A DNA stretch of 62,572 nt from Tildeniella nuda ZEHNDER 1965/U140 (GTDB lineage: Bacteria; Cyanobacteriota; Cyanobacteriia; Leptolyngbyales; Leptolyngbyaceae). Every line of letters starts with the position of its first letter. Positions within the stretch are counted from its first letter, which is position 1. Of this stretch, positions 43,136 to 52,688 are shown piece after piece. The position numbers were made by a program, and so were the translations under genes. The notes under the pieces are model-generated. The model worked only from the letters and a program-made list of their open reading frames with translations. It had not been told where the DNA came from and searched no databases. The stretch lies in contig JAHHIG010000025.1 in the NCBI GenBank assembly GCA_019358895.1, forward strand, positions 1 through 62,572. Direction: 5' to 3'.

Positions 43136-44368
43136 ATGAAAACTACTGAGGATACAGCATATGCTAAAAATAACCAGTCTTCAACCAGTCCTTATACGTT
43201 GGATAACCCAACTATTGAAAAGGCGGTTGAAATCATTCCGTTCAGCAAGCTCTACACAACAAATTGCGAGATAGACTACATTATTCAGGCAATCAGTAGT
43301 GGGCAAGTTGCTGGTGATGGAGCGTTTACAAGAGAGTGTCAGAAGTGGTTGCAAAACACAATTGGTGGGCAGAAAGTGTTACTCACCCATTCCTGTACAG
43401 CAGCCCTAGAAATGGCAGTAATCCTGGCTAATATTCAGCCTGGAGACGAGGTGATTATGCCATCCTACACGTTTGTTTCAACCGCAAATGCGGTGGTTTT
43501 GCGCGGTGGCACACCAGTTTTTATTGACATTCATCCTGATACGCTTAATCTGGATGAAATGCAGATAGAAGCAGCAATTACGCTCAAAACCAAAGCGATT
43601 ATACCTGTTCACTATGCAGGTGTAGCTTGTGAGATGGACACCATTAAAGCATTAGCTGATCAGTATGGGCTTACTGTAATCGAAGATGCTGCTCAAGGGT
43701 TTTGTGCACGATATAAGAACCGACCAGTCGGAAGTTTAGGACATATGGCAGCGTTTAGCTTTCATGCAACCAAAAATATTGTCTCTGGTGAAGGTGGAGC
43801 ACTAGTAATTAATAATCCTGCGTTGACTGAACGGGCAGAAATTGTGTGGGAGAAAGGCACAAATCGCAGTCGTTTTCTGCGAGGAGAGGTCGATAAATAT
43901 ACATGGACTGATATTGGCTCATCTTACCTGCCAAGTGATTTACTGGCGGCATTTCTTTGGGCACAATTAGAGCAAGCTAACGAGATTACACAGCAGCGCT
44001 TAAAACTTTGGAATCGTTATAATAAAGCCTTTGCAGAACTGGAACTTCGGCGTAAGGTTGATCGCCCATCAGTGCCTGCAGATTGCCAACATAATGCTCA
44101 CATTTATTATTTACTAGTCAATGATCTTGAAACTCGGACACGCGTATTAGCTAATCTCAAGCGAGGGGGGGTGCAAGCAACATTTCACTATATTCCTTTG
44201 CATAGCTCTCCTGCTGGGCAAAAGTATGGTCGTACACACGGCAGTTTAAATGTGACTGAAGCAATCAGCGATCGTATTGTGAGGTTGCCACTTAGCGCCG
44301 CTTTGACCGTAGAGCAGATAGATCATATTATCACTCTGGTCTTGCAAGAATTGAGGAAGACAACCTGA
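43136..44368 (+). CDS. RffA/WecE-type sugar-nucleotide aminotransferase
   Basis: This is a PLP-dependent DegT/DnrJ/EryC1/StrS aminotransferase of 410 residues. It probably converts dTDP-4-keto-6-deoxyglucose to a 4-amino-4,6-dideoxyhexose (Fuc4N type). Motifs are SGQVAGDGAFTRECQKWL, HSCTAALEMA, MPSYTFVSTANAVVLRGG, EDAAQG and the PLP lysine in FSFHATKNIVSGEGGA, the form characteristic of RffA. I start at ATG 43136 (MKTTEDTAY); a TTG at 43115 would add seven residues. It lies directly after MITE 2 and opens an AT-rich glycosyltransferase group. The product is likely a rare amino sugar in the repeat unit. Confidence 0.88.
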   Translation: MKTTEDTAYAKNNQSSTSPYTLDNPTIEKAVEIIPFSKLYTTNCEIDYIIQAISSGQVAGDGAFTRECQKWLQNTIGGQKVLLTHSCTAALEMAVILANIQPGDEVIMPSYTFVSTANAVVLRGGTPVFIDIHPDTLNLDEMQIEAAITLKTKAIIPVHYAGVACEMDTIKALADQYGLTVIEDAAQGFCARYKNRPVGSLGHMAAFSFHATKNIVSGEGGALVINNPALTERAEIVWEKGTNRSRFLRGEVDKYTWTDIGSSYLPSDLLAAFLWAQLEQANEITQQRLKLWNRYNKAFAELELRRKVDRPSVPADCQHNAHIYYLLVNDLETRTRVLANLKRGGVQATFHYIPLHSSPAGQKYGRTHGSLNVTEAISDRIVRLPLSAALTVEQIDHIITLVLQELRKTT

Positions 44369-44545
44369 ACATGCAGGGCATGAACGAACCTCCACTCTAT
44401 CCTATCGAGCAATGTCAATGTGTTGAAGTGGTTACCACTAATTCTCCATCAGTGGTAGCTCTATTTCCACCCAAGTCTACTAGCAATACATTTAGTTTTG
44501 TCACTACTTCCTGATTCACTACACTCTTTAAGCGTGTTAGTTTTC

Positions 44546-45637
44546 ATGACAAGCCCACGAAAGATTTTATATCTAGGTTCTAATTCTGGCACATCAAAGC
44601 ATCGAGCTGATGCCCTGGTTCGACTAGAGCATCAAGTTGAGATTATTGACCCTTGGGGCTTTTTTCCACAAAGTGTTCTTTTAAGAAAGCTTCAATTTGA
44701 TACAGGTATGCCCTGGTTAGGACATTATGTTCGTAGACGGATTTTGCGAACTCTTAATGGAAGGGAAAATAATCAATATGATTTGGTAATCGTTAACTGT
44801 GGAGAGTTGATTAATGCAAAGCTGGTCAAGGATTTAAGGGCTAAGTTTGGGTTAGTCGCTAACTATAATAATGATGATCCCTTTGGCAAAAGAGATCGAA
44901 ATAAATGGAAACTATATTTAGAAGCACTTCCTCACTATGATCTTGTAGTCGTTGTACGTGAAGTTAACGTTCAAAAGGCTTACGCTTCAGGTGCCAAAAA
45001 GGTTTTAAGGGTGTTTATGACTGCAGATGAGGTGGTTCATCACCCTCGGTGTTTGAGTGAGCAAGACTACTCCAAATGGGCTAGTGACGTTTTATTTATT
45101 GGCACCTGGATGCCTGAACGAGGAGAATTCATGGCACGTCTCATTAAGATGGGAATTCCGTTATCAATTTATGGTTCGCGCTGGCAAAAAGCGCCTCAAT
45201 GGTCGATCATTAAGAATGCTTGGCGGGGGGGAGAATTGCATGGCGATAATTACGCCAAGGCAATCCAGTCAGCAAAAATTTGCTTGGGTCTTCTATCTAA
45301 GGGCAATCGAGATTTGCATACAACTCGCTCTATAGAAATTCCGGCTTTGGGTGGCTTATTGTGTGCCGAGAGAACTCTTGAGCATCAACAGTTATATCAG
45401 GAAGGAAAGGAGGCTATTTTTTGGAGTGATGCTGAAGAATGTGCAGCAGTTTGTAAGAGATTAATTAGTGAAGATGCGTGTCGAGCCAACATTGCTTTAG
45501 CAGGTAAAGAAAGAGCACAGAAGAATAACCTGTTTAATGAGGCAATTATGCAAGCAGTCCTTAAGACAGTTGATGAAAATGGAAATCACTCTCGTACTTC
45601 TTCACAAATATCCAGTTTCCCGACTTGGAGCAATTAG
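44546..45637 (+). CDS. CgeB-like glycosyltransferase
   Basis: This is a 363-residue GT-B fold protein of the CgeB / Glyco_trans_1_2 type. The N-terminal Rossmann half starts RKILYLGSNSGTSKHRADAL. The C-terminal half contains DVLFIGTWMPERGEF, YAKAIQSAKICLGLLSKGN, and the nucleotide-binding loop TRSIEIPALGGLLCAERT with the family's E-x-P-A-x-G-G. The acceptor and donor are unknown. ATG 44546 is preferred over the TTG at 44498, whose extension is not conserved. The gene sits 177 bp after the aminotransferase. Confidence 0.8.
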   Translation: MTSPRKILYLGSNSGTSKHRADALVRLEHQVEIIDPWGFFPQSVLLRKLQFDTGMPWLGHYVRRRILRTLNGRENNQYDLVIVNCGELINAKLVKDLRAKFGLVANYNNDDPFGKRDRNKWKLYLEALPHYDLVVVVREVNVQKAYASGAKKVLRVFMTADEVVHHPRCLSEQDYSKWASDVLFIGTWMPERGEFMARLIKMGIPLSIYGSRWQKAPQWSIIKNAWRGGELHGDNYAKAIQSAKICLGLLSKGNRDLHTTRSIEIPALGGLLCAERTLEHQQLYQEGKEAIFWSDAEECAAVCKRLISEDACRANIALAGKERAQKNNLFNEAIMQAVLKTVDENGNHSRTSSQISSFPTWSN

Positions 45638-45677
45638 TCAAGGAATCATTCATCTTACCTAGTTAATTCTTACTACA

Positions 45678-46844
45678 ATGCAAATTACTGTTGCAGTTCC
45701 AGGTCGCTTTCATGGCTTTAATCTTGCCAAACAACTCCAAAAAAGAACTCATCTTTACCAACTGATTACAACCTATCCCAAGTTTGCTGTTTCAAAATTT
45801 GGCATCGATACTTCCTGTGTTAAATCGATCTGGTATCTAGAGGCATTAGCTCGTTTGTATCGAAAGCTACCCTCTTTTGCAACAAAGAACTACAACATGC
45901 AGCTTTGGTATATGGAGCAGTTTGATCATGCTGTTTTGCCATTCATTGATCCTGAGCTAGATTTATTTGTTGGCTGGTCAGACTCCAGCCTATGGTCAAT
46001 TCAAAGGGCAAGAAGCATGGGGATACCGACAGTATTGCAGCGAAGTAGTAGTCATAGAATCTATCAAAGCCGGATTTTGGATGAGGAATATGCCTATTGG
46101 GGATTAAAATTTACTGAGACACATCCAGGTGTCTACGATAGAGAATTACAAACGTATGAAGAGGCTGATACGATAGAGGTTCCTAGTCTCTTCGTCAAAC
46201 AAACGTTTTTGGATGCAGGGGTTCCTGAGAGCAAACTTCTTCATCTTCCCTATGGCGCTTCACTCCAGGAATTTTATCCAGGTCAAAAAGAAGATAGTAT
46301 TTTTCGAGTCGTTCATTGTGGTGCTCTCAGTCTTCGTAAAGGTATTCCCTATCTCCTTCAAGCTTTCTATGAACTGAATTTACCTGAAGCAGAATTATGG
46401 CTTATAGGTTCACTCACTCCAGAAATAATGCCATTCTTAGAAAAGTATAAAAATGATCGTGTTATTTTGAAAGGAACATATCCCCAGAGCAAGCTACGCT
46501 TGCTCTACTGCCAATGTTCTGTATTCTGTATAGCCTCTATTGAGGAAGGTTTAGCTATGGTACAACCACAAGCGATGGCTTGTGGCTTACCCGTGATCCA
46601 TACAACCAATACTGGAGGCTCGGATGTTGTCCGAGATGGTTTGGATGGTTATTGCGTTCCCATTCGAGACGTAGAAGCTCTGAAAGAGAAGATCCTTTTC
46701 TTCTACGACAACCCCACGTTGAGAGAAGAGATGGGGAGCAATGCCTTGTCGCATGCTCAAACAGCCTTGTCTTGGGAGAGGTATGGCGACAAGACAATTA
46801 GCAGCTATCAGCACCTACTAAAATCTAAAGATTATGATCATTAA
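45678..46844 (+). CDS. Glycosyltransferase family 4 protein
   Basis: This is a 388-residue GT-B enzyme with no TM segment. The C-terminal GT4 domain shows VVHCGALSLRKGIPYLLQAF, LKGTYPQSKLRLLYCQCSVF, and the donor-binding loop IEEGLAMVQPQAMACGLPVI. That loop carries Q where the usual EX7E motif has its second Glu. Most GT4 members use that Glu in sugar-nucleotide binding, so either the donor differs or activity is altered. The N-terminal acceptor domain is divergent. The stop overlaps the following GT2 gene by 11 bp, indicating one operon. Confidence 0.87.
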   Translation: MQITVAVPGRFHGFNLAKQLQKRTHLYQLITTYPKFAVSKFGIDTSCVKSIWYLEALARLYRKLPSFATKNYNMQLWYMEQFDHAVLPFIDPELDLFVGWSDSSLWSIQRARSMGIPTVLQRSSSHRIYQSRILDEEYAYWGLKFTETHPGVYDRELQTYEEADTIEVPSLFVKQTFLDAGVPESKLLHLPYGASLQEFYPGQKEDSIFRVVHCGALSLRKGIPYLLQAFYELNLPEAELWLIGSLTPEIMPFLEKYKNDRVILKGTYPQSKLRLLYCQCSVFCIASIEEGLAMVQPQAMACGLPVIHTTNTGGSDVVRDGLDGYCVPIRDVEALKEKILFFYDNPTLREEMGSNALSHAQTALSWERYGDKTISSYQHLLKSKDYDH

Positions 46845-47820
46845 GCGCAATGATGTTCTTGTCTCTGTCATTCTACCTGTTTATAATCGACCTGAGTACT
46901 TAGCTCAGGCAATTGAAAGTGTTGTAGGACAGGACTATCCCAATTGGGAGTTAATTATTTCTGATAATGCTTCAGATACCCCTACTAAGGAATTGCTAAA
47001 GAAATTTGAGCAACATCCTAAAGTGAAAATCTATTATAATTCTCGGAATCTAGGCCTTTTTCGAAATTTGAATCAGGCAATACACCATAGTTTAGGAGAC
47101 TATGTTGTGTTGTTATGCAGTGATGATCTTCTTCTACCACACTGCTTGAGTATGGGACTATCTCTTCTACAGCAGCATAAAGCAGAATTCTTGCTTTCTG
47201 CGTTGCAAACCCTTCAAGGAGGTAGACAACAATCAGTTAGCTCATCACAATTACATTATGATTTATTTATGAAAGAGCAGTTAAAACTTTTTGATTCTTA
47301 TTCTGCTCTTGAGCTATTACTAAAGTATGGCAGCATTAATGGTAATTTAACTGGCATGTTCTTCGCACAAAATCTATACAAATCTGTAGGAAGATTTAGG
47401 GAGTGCTCCTATCATACCGCAGATTGGGAATGGGTGTATGAAGCAGTACGCCGCCACCCTGTTTTACTGTCTAAAATGCCAATTGCAACAATTAGAGTTC
47501 ATGAGAAACAGTTATCGGCGGCTGATCTTGGCAATCTCAGAAATTCCTTAGAAGTTGCTGAAATAGTTAAAAAACTGTTGGATGACCCTTACTTGAAACA
47601 ACAATCTGAATCAATAAAATGGGCGCAATATATAATGCAAGATCATTTGTGGCATGGACTTAAACTTGCCTTGAGAGGGGATATGCCCAAATTTCTTACC
47701 CTCGCGCAGGTAGTTCATCAAACAACAGGGCTTTGGGGTACGTTTTCATCATTGCTAGAAAATTTTCCGCGTCGATGGGATGCTTATCAGAAAAAAACTT
47801 ACATGCTTCCTCCGTATTAG
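46834..47820 (+). CDS. Glycosyltransferase family 2 protein
   Basis: This is a 328-residue GT-A enzyme. The N-terminal nucleotide-binding region is standard (VSVILPVYNRPEYLAQAIES, WELIISDNASD). The metal-binding acids appear as LLCSDDLLLPHC (a DXD-like SDD), with a later W-E-W block (TADWEWVYEAV). No TM helix is present, so it is a cytosolic or peripheral transferase acting on the lipid-linked oligosaccharide. The start overlaps the GT4 gene by 11 bp. It is the last gene before MITE 3. Confidence 0.88.
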   Translation: MIIKRNDVLVSVILPVYNRPEYLAQAIESVVGQDYPNWELIISDNASDTPTKELLKKFEQHPKVKIYYNSRNLGLFRNLNQAIHHSLGDYVVLLCSDDLLLPHCLSMGLSLLQQHKAEFLLSALQTLQGGRQQSVSSSQLHYDLFMKEQLKLFDSYSALELLLKYGSINGNLTGMFFAQNLYKSVGRFRECSYHTADWEWVYEAVRRHPVLLSKMPIATIRVHEKQLSAADLGNLRNSLEVAEIVKKLLDDPYLKQQSESIKWAQYIMQDHLWHGLKLALRGDMPKFLTLAQVVHQTTGLWGTFSSLLENFPRRWDAYQKKTYMLPPY

Positions 47821-47930
47821 GCTAATGGGTCGTTCTAAGATGTGTCAGACAATCAGCCTACTGATATTCACTTTCAGCAAAGAGTTGAAGTTATTTCCCA
47901 ATATGGAACCTACAACCCTTATGAGTCTTA
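47821..47930 (+). other. Possible remnant of a coding sequence cut by MITE 3
   Basis: Between the GT2 stop and MITE 3, one frame reads VSDNQPTDIHFQQRVEVIS then QYGTYNPYES. After the MITE (from about 48130), short frames such as FRLHYYDAHGAFITGIITF continue to look protein-like but in another frame. This may be a decayed gene that the MITE interrupted; the call is weak. Confidence 0.3.
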
Positions 47931-48101
47931 GAGGCTGTTTGAAAAGTGTCTGGCGGTTAAAACCGAGACTACGTAAACAAAGTCTGCCGACGCGGACTAT
48001 CGAAAGGCAGGGGTTTTGTAACCTGCGGAGGCAGGTTTTGTTCGTGTAGCTGCGACTTCAGTCGCTAAAGCTACGAGAATCGGGACTTTTAAAAAGCCCT
48101 C
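47931..48101. repeat. MITE 3 (171 bp, TTA target duplication)
   Basis: The ends are GAGGCTGTTTGAAAAGTG on the left and, reverse-complemented, GAGGGCTTTTTAAAAGTCC on the right. TTA flanks both sides (47928-47930 and 48102-48104). It is an inverted copy of MITE 2; the GTGTCTGGCGGTTAAAACCG block and the AACCTGC..GCAGGTT stem are shared. The rest of the 590 bp gap to the next gene (48102-48410) has no supported gene. Confidence 0.85.
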
Positions 48102-48410
48102 TTAGGTCAGTGAGCTTTTGAGTTGAAATCCGCCCATATACTCAAGACGGGAAACTTCCGACTACATTACTATGATGCCCATGGAGCCTTTATTACAGGC
48201 ATCATTACCTTTAGGGCGCTACCGACTAATGACGAATATGGGAACCTAACTTTGTTTCTAAAATATATCTGAAACTCTTCTTTGAGAAGGTATTTTTAAT
48301 AGTATATATTCGTTTCTAGTTAACCAATTTAGTATTGAAATATTGAGTTTAATTGTCAGAAAGAATTTAAATAGTCTGTATCTTTAGGAATAATCGAAAA
48401 GGTTACCTCA

Positions 48411-49442
48411 ATGCCTAGAATACTTTTTTTGCACCCAAATCAACAAGACTATCTTGCCGAAGGAGTTTTTCATGGCTTACGAACCTTGTTAGGTGCTGAT
48501 TGTGTTGATATTCCCAGATATGATTGTATGTACAAACCGCTCACACACAATCTGAGAATTAAATTAAGGGGTAATGGCTTTACACTTTACGGATTGCTTC
48601 CGGAGATTCCGGAGCTATCAGAAGACAGGTTTTTTTGGGAAAATGAGATTGATAAATATGACTATATTATAGTCGCTAATCTTACTCGGCAGTGGCATCA
48701 GGTTATGAAGCTGTCTCCCAATGTGAATCCTGAGAAGCTTATTCTTCTAGATGGTGAAGACCAATCTACTTGCTTTCCTTTTGAAGCTATGAGGCGGCGT
48801 TTATTAAAAGATAATCCCTTAAGCTTTTTTACACCTTCATGGAAATACAGATGCTTTAAGCGAGAATTAATTGGGGAAGGATATAGCTATGGGCTGCTTA
48901 CGAAATTCCTGCCTTCTTTTTTAAGGAGAAACATTCCATTACCTGATAAGTTGATGTCTATTAGCTTTTCTATACCCGAAGAGAAAATTTCCTTGATAGA
49001 TTTATCTAGAAAGAAGAAAGATTTTCCTGTCTATATTGTTGACTCTGAAGTGTCAAAGCAGGTGAAGGATTCATTCTTTGGTTCTCTGGGTGCAGAACAG
49101 TATTCTTTTGATAAAGAAGAAGATTATTACGATGACTTGAGAAAATCCCGCTATGGTATTACTACGAAACGCGAGGGTTGGGATTGTTTGAGACACTATG
49201 AGTTGGCCGCAAATGGATGTGTTCTTTGCTTCAGAGATTTACACTTAAAGCCGGAAACCTGTGCGCCCCATGGTTTGAATGAGACAAATTGTATCTCTTA
49301 CACTAACTGGACTGATTTGAAGTCAAAACTAGAGGCAATAACGCCAGAAAAATATGCTGTTCTCCAGCAGAATACTTATCAGTGGGTTTCTCAACAAACG
49401 ACTATCGTTCGTGCAAAGCAGTTATTAGAGAAATGCCTATAA
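48411..49442 (+). CDS. Putative glycosyltransferase-like protein
   Basis: This 343-residue protein has a GT-B-like two-domain pattern. It opens with MPRILFLHPNQQDYLAEGVF (strand and helix) and has a middle KYDYIIVANL segment. Its C-terminal block is SRYGITTKREGWDCLRHYELAANGCVLCF, like the nucleotide-binding loop of CgeB-type or related transferases (E-L-A-A-N-G-C). I am not sure of the family. It is the first gene after MITE 3 and precedes the Wzx flippase on the same strand. A role as a transferase in repeat-unit assembly is inferred from motif and context. Confidence 0.6.
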   Translation: MPRILFLHPNQQDYLAEGVFHGLRTLLGADCVDIPRYDCMYKPLTHNLRIKLRGNGFTLYGLLPEIPELSEDRFFWENEIDKYDYIIVANLTRQWHQVMKLSPNVNPEKLILLDGEDQSTCFPFEAMRRRLLKDNPLSFFTPSWKYRCFKRELIGEGYSYGLLTKFLPSFLRRNIPLPDKLMSISFSIPEEKISLIDLSRKKKDFPVYIVDSEVSKQVKDSFFGSLGAEQYSFDKEEDYYDDLRKSRYGITTKREGWDCLRHYELAANGCVLCFRDLHLKPETCAPHGLNETNCISYTNWTDLKSKLEAITPEKYAVLQQNTYQWVSQQTTIVRAKQLLEKCL

Positions 49443-49511
49443 GCTTCTCTGACTGAGAAATAATCTGAGAGTATTTAGATCGTCTAATTTTCGCCTTTAA
49501 CGGCAAAGCAA

Positions 49512-51005
49512 ATGTTATTTCAGTCTCTAAAACCCCTTTTAAAGAGTAGTTTTCTACTTGTCATCGCAACGCTAGTCAGTCGTCTCAGTGGGCTGATTGT
49601 CCTTCCAATTGTAGCTCGACTCCTTGGACCTAGTAGTCTCGGACTTTTCAGTCTTTTACAAAACACCGCTCAGACAGCAGATATGCTGTCGCGGATTGGG
49701 GTCGATGCTGCCATGCACCGAAACGGTGCTCAATACGAGAGCCTTGACAGGCAATCCGTTGGGCGATTACTTGGAGTGGGTTCTTGCTTAATTATTATTG
49801 CTGGAATTTTCATTGCACTCTTTATTTGCTTAAATGCTCAGTTGGTTGCCAGTTTGGTTTTAGGAGATGCCAAAGCCGCTCAATGGCTAAACCTGACCGC
49901 TCTTACTGTTGTCTTGACTGTGGCGTTTACCCCTTCCTGGATTTGCCTAATCGCGCTACACGCCTTCAAAGCCTATACCATTCTCACCTCTCTCTCATCG
50001 ATAGTAGGAGCATTGTTAACATTGCTGCTTACTTACCGATTTGGCATAGCTGGGGCACTGTGGGGCTTGGCAGGTACAGCACTAATTCAATTTATATCTG
50101 GCTGGTGCTTGACCTTGCCAATTCTGCGTCAAAAAAAAATTAGTTTACGGTGTGATCAGTTTATTGCAGAGTCTAAGAGTCTTCTTGGTTTTGGCTTACC
50201 CTTTTACTTTGGTAACTTTTTATCTGGATTTATTTTACTACCGCTGCTTGGCTATGTCGGTAAAGTAGGCGGTCTTGATCAGCTAGGTCATCTGCGCGTT
50301 GCCCAATCCCTCTCTCAGATTGTCAGCTTCCTGCCTACTGCGGTTGCTCCAGTCATCATTTCTAGCCTCTCTGCAACGTTAGTGGCTGACTTAAATACGC
50401 ATCAGCGAATCAAGTCCTTAAGTCTTCGCTGTCTTTGGTTACTGATGCTATTTTTTAGTCTAATGATTTGTTTGAATCTCGACGGTGTAATCAAATTACT
50501 GTTTAGCTCTAAATATCTTGAAGCAATCGTCCTTTCTAAAATAATGATCTGGATGGTCGCCATTAACAGCCTCTCTGGTGTATTCAACCAATACATGGTC
50601 AGTGCTGGTAAAACTCACGCGATCGCAGTCATTCAAGTTTTCGGTTTAATAATTACAGTTCTAATAGCACTGCTGACTGTTCAACATCACGGTGCAATGG
50701 GGCTATTATTAGCTCAACTGGTAGCTTCCATTTTTACTTGCTCAGCTTACGTAAGACCTTCTCTCTCAGACCTAGATCAGACTGAGCAACGAAGGATATT
50801 GTATTTGTTTTTGATTAGTCTGCTCGCAATTAGCCTTACATTTTTACCCTTCTCCAACATTACCAATTTTTGGGTTTGTCTAGTTCTATCTTTGATACTA
50901 GGAGTTTTCATATTGAGCATATCAGCTCATTGGGCTTTTGCTGAAAATGAGCGAGAAGCTTTCAATTCAGTTATTCGCAAAAAAATTAAGGGAGCTCTAA
51001 AGTAA
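49512..51005 (+). CDS. Wzx-like lipid-linked oligosaccharide flippase
   Basis: This is a 497-residue polytopic protein of the MOP/PST family with about 12-14 transmembrane helices. The N-terminus SSFLLVIATLVSRLSGLIVL then PIVARLLGPSSLGLFSLLQ is characteristic of Wzx/RfbX flippases. It would move the undecaprenyl-linked repeat unit across the inner membrane. The stop is followed by the Wzy-like gene after only three bases, typical of an operon. The N-terminal charged pattern and length are normal for the family. Confidence 0.9.
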   Translation: MLFQSLKPLLKSSFLLVIATLVSRLSGLIVLPIVARLLGPSSLGLFSLLQNTAQTADMLSRIGVDAAMHRNGAQYESLDRQSVGRLLGVGSCLIIIAGIFIALFICLNAQLVASLVLGDAKAAQWLNLTALTVVLTVAFTPSWICLIALHAFKAYTILTSLSSIVGALLTLLLTYRFGIAGALWGLAGTALIQFISGWCLTLPILRQKKISLRCDQFIAESKSLLGFGLPFYFGNFLSGFILLPLLGYVGKVGGLDQLGHLRVAQSLSQIVSFLPTAVAPVIISSLSATLVADLNTHQRIKSLSLRCLWLLMLFFSLMICLNLDGVIKLLFSSKYLEAIVLSKIMIWMVAINSLSGVFNQYMVSAGKTHAIAVIQVFGLIITVLIALLTVQHHGAMGLLLAQLVASIFTCSAYVRPSLSDLDQTEQRRILYLFLISLLAISLTFLPFSNITNFWVCLVLSLILGVFILSISAHWAFAENEREAFNSVIRKKIKGALK

Positions 51006-51008
51006 TTC

Positions 51009-52634
51009 GTGGAAATCGTTCATTATTCTAACGGTAGTGATGAGTCGAATCAGAAAAGATCACTCTTTTCTCAATTTAAAATCAAAGAGTCTTTTCTTGC
51101 ATTCGCTTTGCTTGGTCCATCGGCCTTCGCCATGCTTTTACCTAGCTTCCTTAAGCTGGATCAGTTTAAGAGAAGAGGTTCAACGATTGCAATTATTGCA
51201 ATTGGACTCGCCGCTTTAGCATTATTGTTTTTGTTGAGTGATACCTTGAATTTTTGGTCTCGCTTTTTATTTTGCTTTGCTATTGCAACTTTTCTAATTG
51301 GCAGTGATTGTCGTAGAGAGAAGTTCAACGATCATGTGATCGCACACTTTGTAAATTATCTGTATGTAGCCTTCTTCTTTCAATTTTTTTTAATGAACCT
51401 TAACCCCGAGGGATTTAAGGGTGTAATACCATTCAATGGTTGGCTTAGAATTTTTAGTTCATCACCAGTAGCAGCAGATTTACTTTTACTATGCTTTGTC
51501 TTCCAAAATTTCGGATATTACTTAATCTGGGAACTAATTCCTTCCGTTAGTTCTATCAAGCGTTGGTCGAGTTCAGCGGCTAATTTAGTAAATATCAAAT
51601 TCGTTTCTACTAAAAATCATCAGCTTCTGCTCGTCTTAATTTTGATGAGCTTGGGCTTAATCTACAGGCTTTGGAAGGTTGCTACAGGTAGTGCCGCCTA
51701 CTTGGATACTGGAGGCGTTCCTGAGGCTATTAACGGATTTCTCTCTCAATTTGAGCGCCTTTATGTTGTAGGCTGGCTCTATGCTTACTCAGCTTGCCTT
51801 CGTAAAGAAGGCTCAAAACAGCTCAATCTTCTAATCTGGGCTTTTACGGTAGCTGAACTTTTTTTTCAAATAATTAGTGGCTCAAAGGGTAGGTTCTTCA
51901 ACTTTGTAATTTTGCCCCTTGCTACTACTTTTCTTCTAGTACGTAGAAGAGTAGGATGGCTTATCTTTTCTTTAATTTGCACTCTGGGGTTATTTTCCTG
52001 GCTCTTTGTCTATCCAGTTCTAGTCATCTATCGTGAATCACTGCAGTTTGCTGCATCACTTGGCCGTGCAGGCGCTTCAATCTCCCTGATCGAAGCTTTA
52101 AACATATTTTTGGGCTACTCATGGGAGCAATATATTGAGCAATTGCTGACCCCCTTTAACAAGTCAGGAGTGGCAGAACAGGTAGCTGCATTAACGTCAC
52201 TTGTTCATTATCAGGTTTCTCAGCCTGCGGCTTTACTTTGGCAACGGCTTTTTCTTTTTTGGGTGCCCAGGTTTATTTGGGCTGACAAGCCGCAACCCAT
52301 TTCGGGTAACGAGCTTGGAAAACTATCGGCGCGTGTTAACGTTGATGATGATGATACTTCAGTGCTGCAAACTTCTCCAGGTGAGGTGTTTGCATACCAC
52401 GGCATCGCTGGGAGTGTACTTTTTATTCTTTCTGGTCTCCTCTTACGCTGGTTTAGTGAGGCAACGTCACCCTTCAAGATACTCACTCCCTTTCGAGTGG
52501 CTGTATTCGTCGCTTATCTACCTCTGATCAAAGATTGCCTAAGCGGAACTTTTGAGTCGGCGTTAACAGGTTTCTCACTTCAAGTTGGCGTTTTATATGC
52601 GGTTTTGTGGTTAGCCAAAAGATTGATTAAGTAG
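51009..52634 (+). CDS. Wzy-like O-antigen/EPS polymerase
   Basis: This is a 541-residue membrane protein with a dozen or so hydrophobic helices and a large loop between late helices (about 370-450), the topology of Wzy polymerases. Sequence conservation is low, as is usual for Wzy, so the call rests on topology and on its place directly after wzx. The start is GTG at 51009, three bases beyond the wzx stop. The loop (about 400-440) contains RLFLFWVPRFIWADKPQPIS, GNELGKLS and TSPGEVFAYHGIAG, a G-E-x-x-x-x-G-x-x-G-style stretch seen in some polymerases. Confidence 0.75.
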   Translation: MEIVHYSNGSDESNQKRSLFSQFKIKESFLAFALLGPSAFAMLLPSFLKLDQFKRRGSTIAIIAIGLAALALLFLLSDTLNFWSRFLFCFAIATFLIGSDCRREKFNDHVIAHFVNYLYVAFFFQFFLMNLNPEGFKGVIPFNGWLRIFSSSPVAADLLLLCFVFQNFGYYLIWELIPSVSSIKRWSSSAANLVNIKFVSTKNHQLLLVLILMSLGLIYRLWKVATGSAAYLDTGGVPEAINGFLSQFERLYVVGWLYAYSACLRKEGSKQLNLLIWAFTVAELFFQIISGSKGRFFNFVILPLATTFLLVRRRVGWLIFSLICTLGLFSWLFVYPVLVIYRESLQFAASLGRAGASISLIEALNIFLGYSWEQYIEQLLTPFNKSGVAEQVAALTSLVHYQVSQPAALLWQRLFLFWVPRFIWADKPQPISGNELGKLSARVNVDDDDTSVLQTSPGEVFAYHGIAGSVLFILSGLLLRWFSEATSPFKILTPFRVAVFVAYLPLIKDCLSGTFESALTGFSLQVGVLYAVLWLAKRLIK

Positions 52635-52688
52635 TTCTTAATTCATAATAATGTTCTCTGAAATTTGCAGAGGTTCAATTTGATGTAA

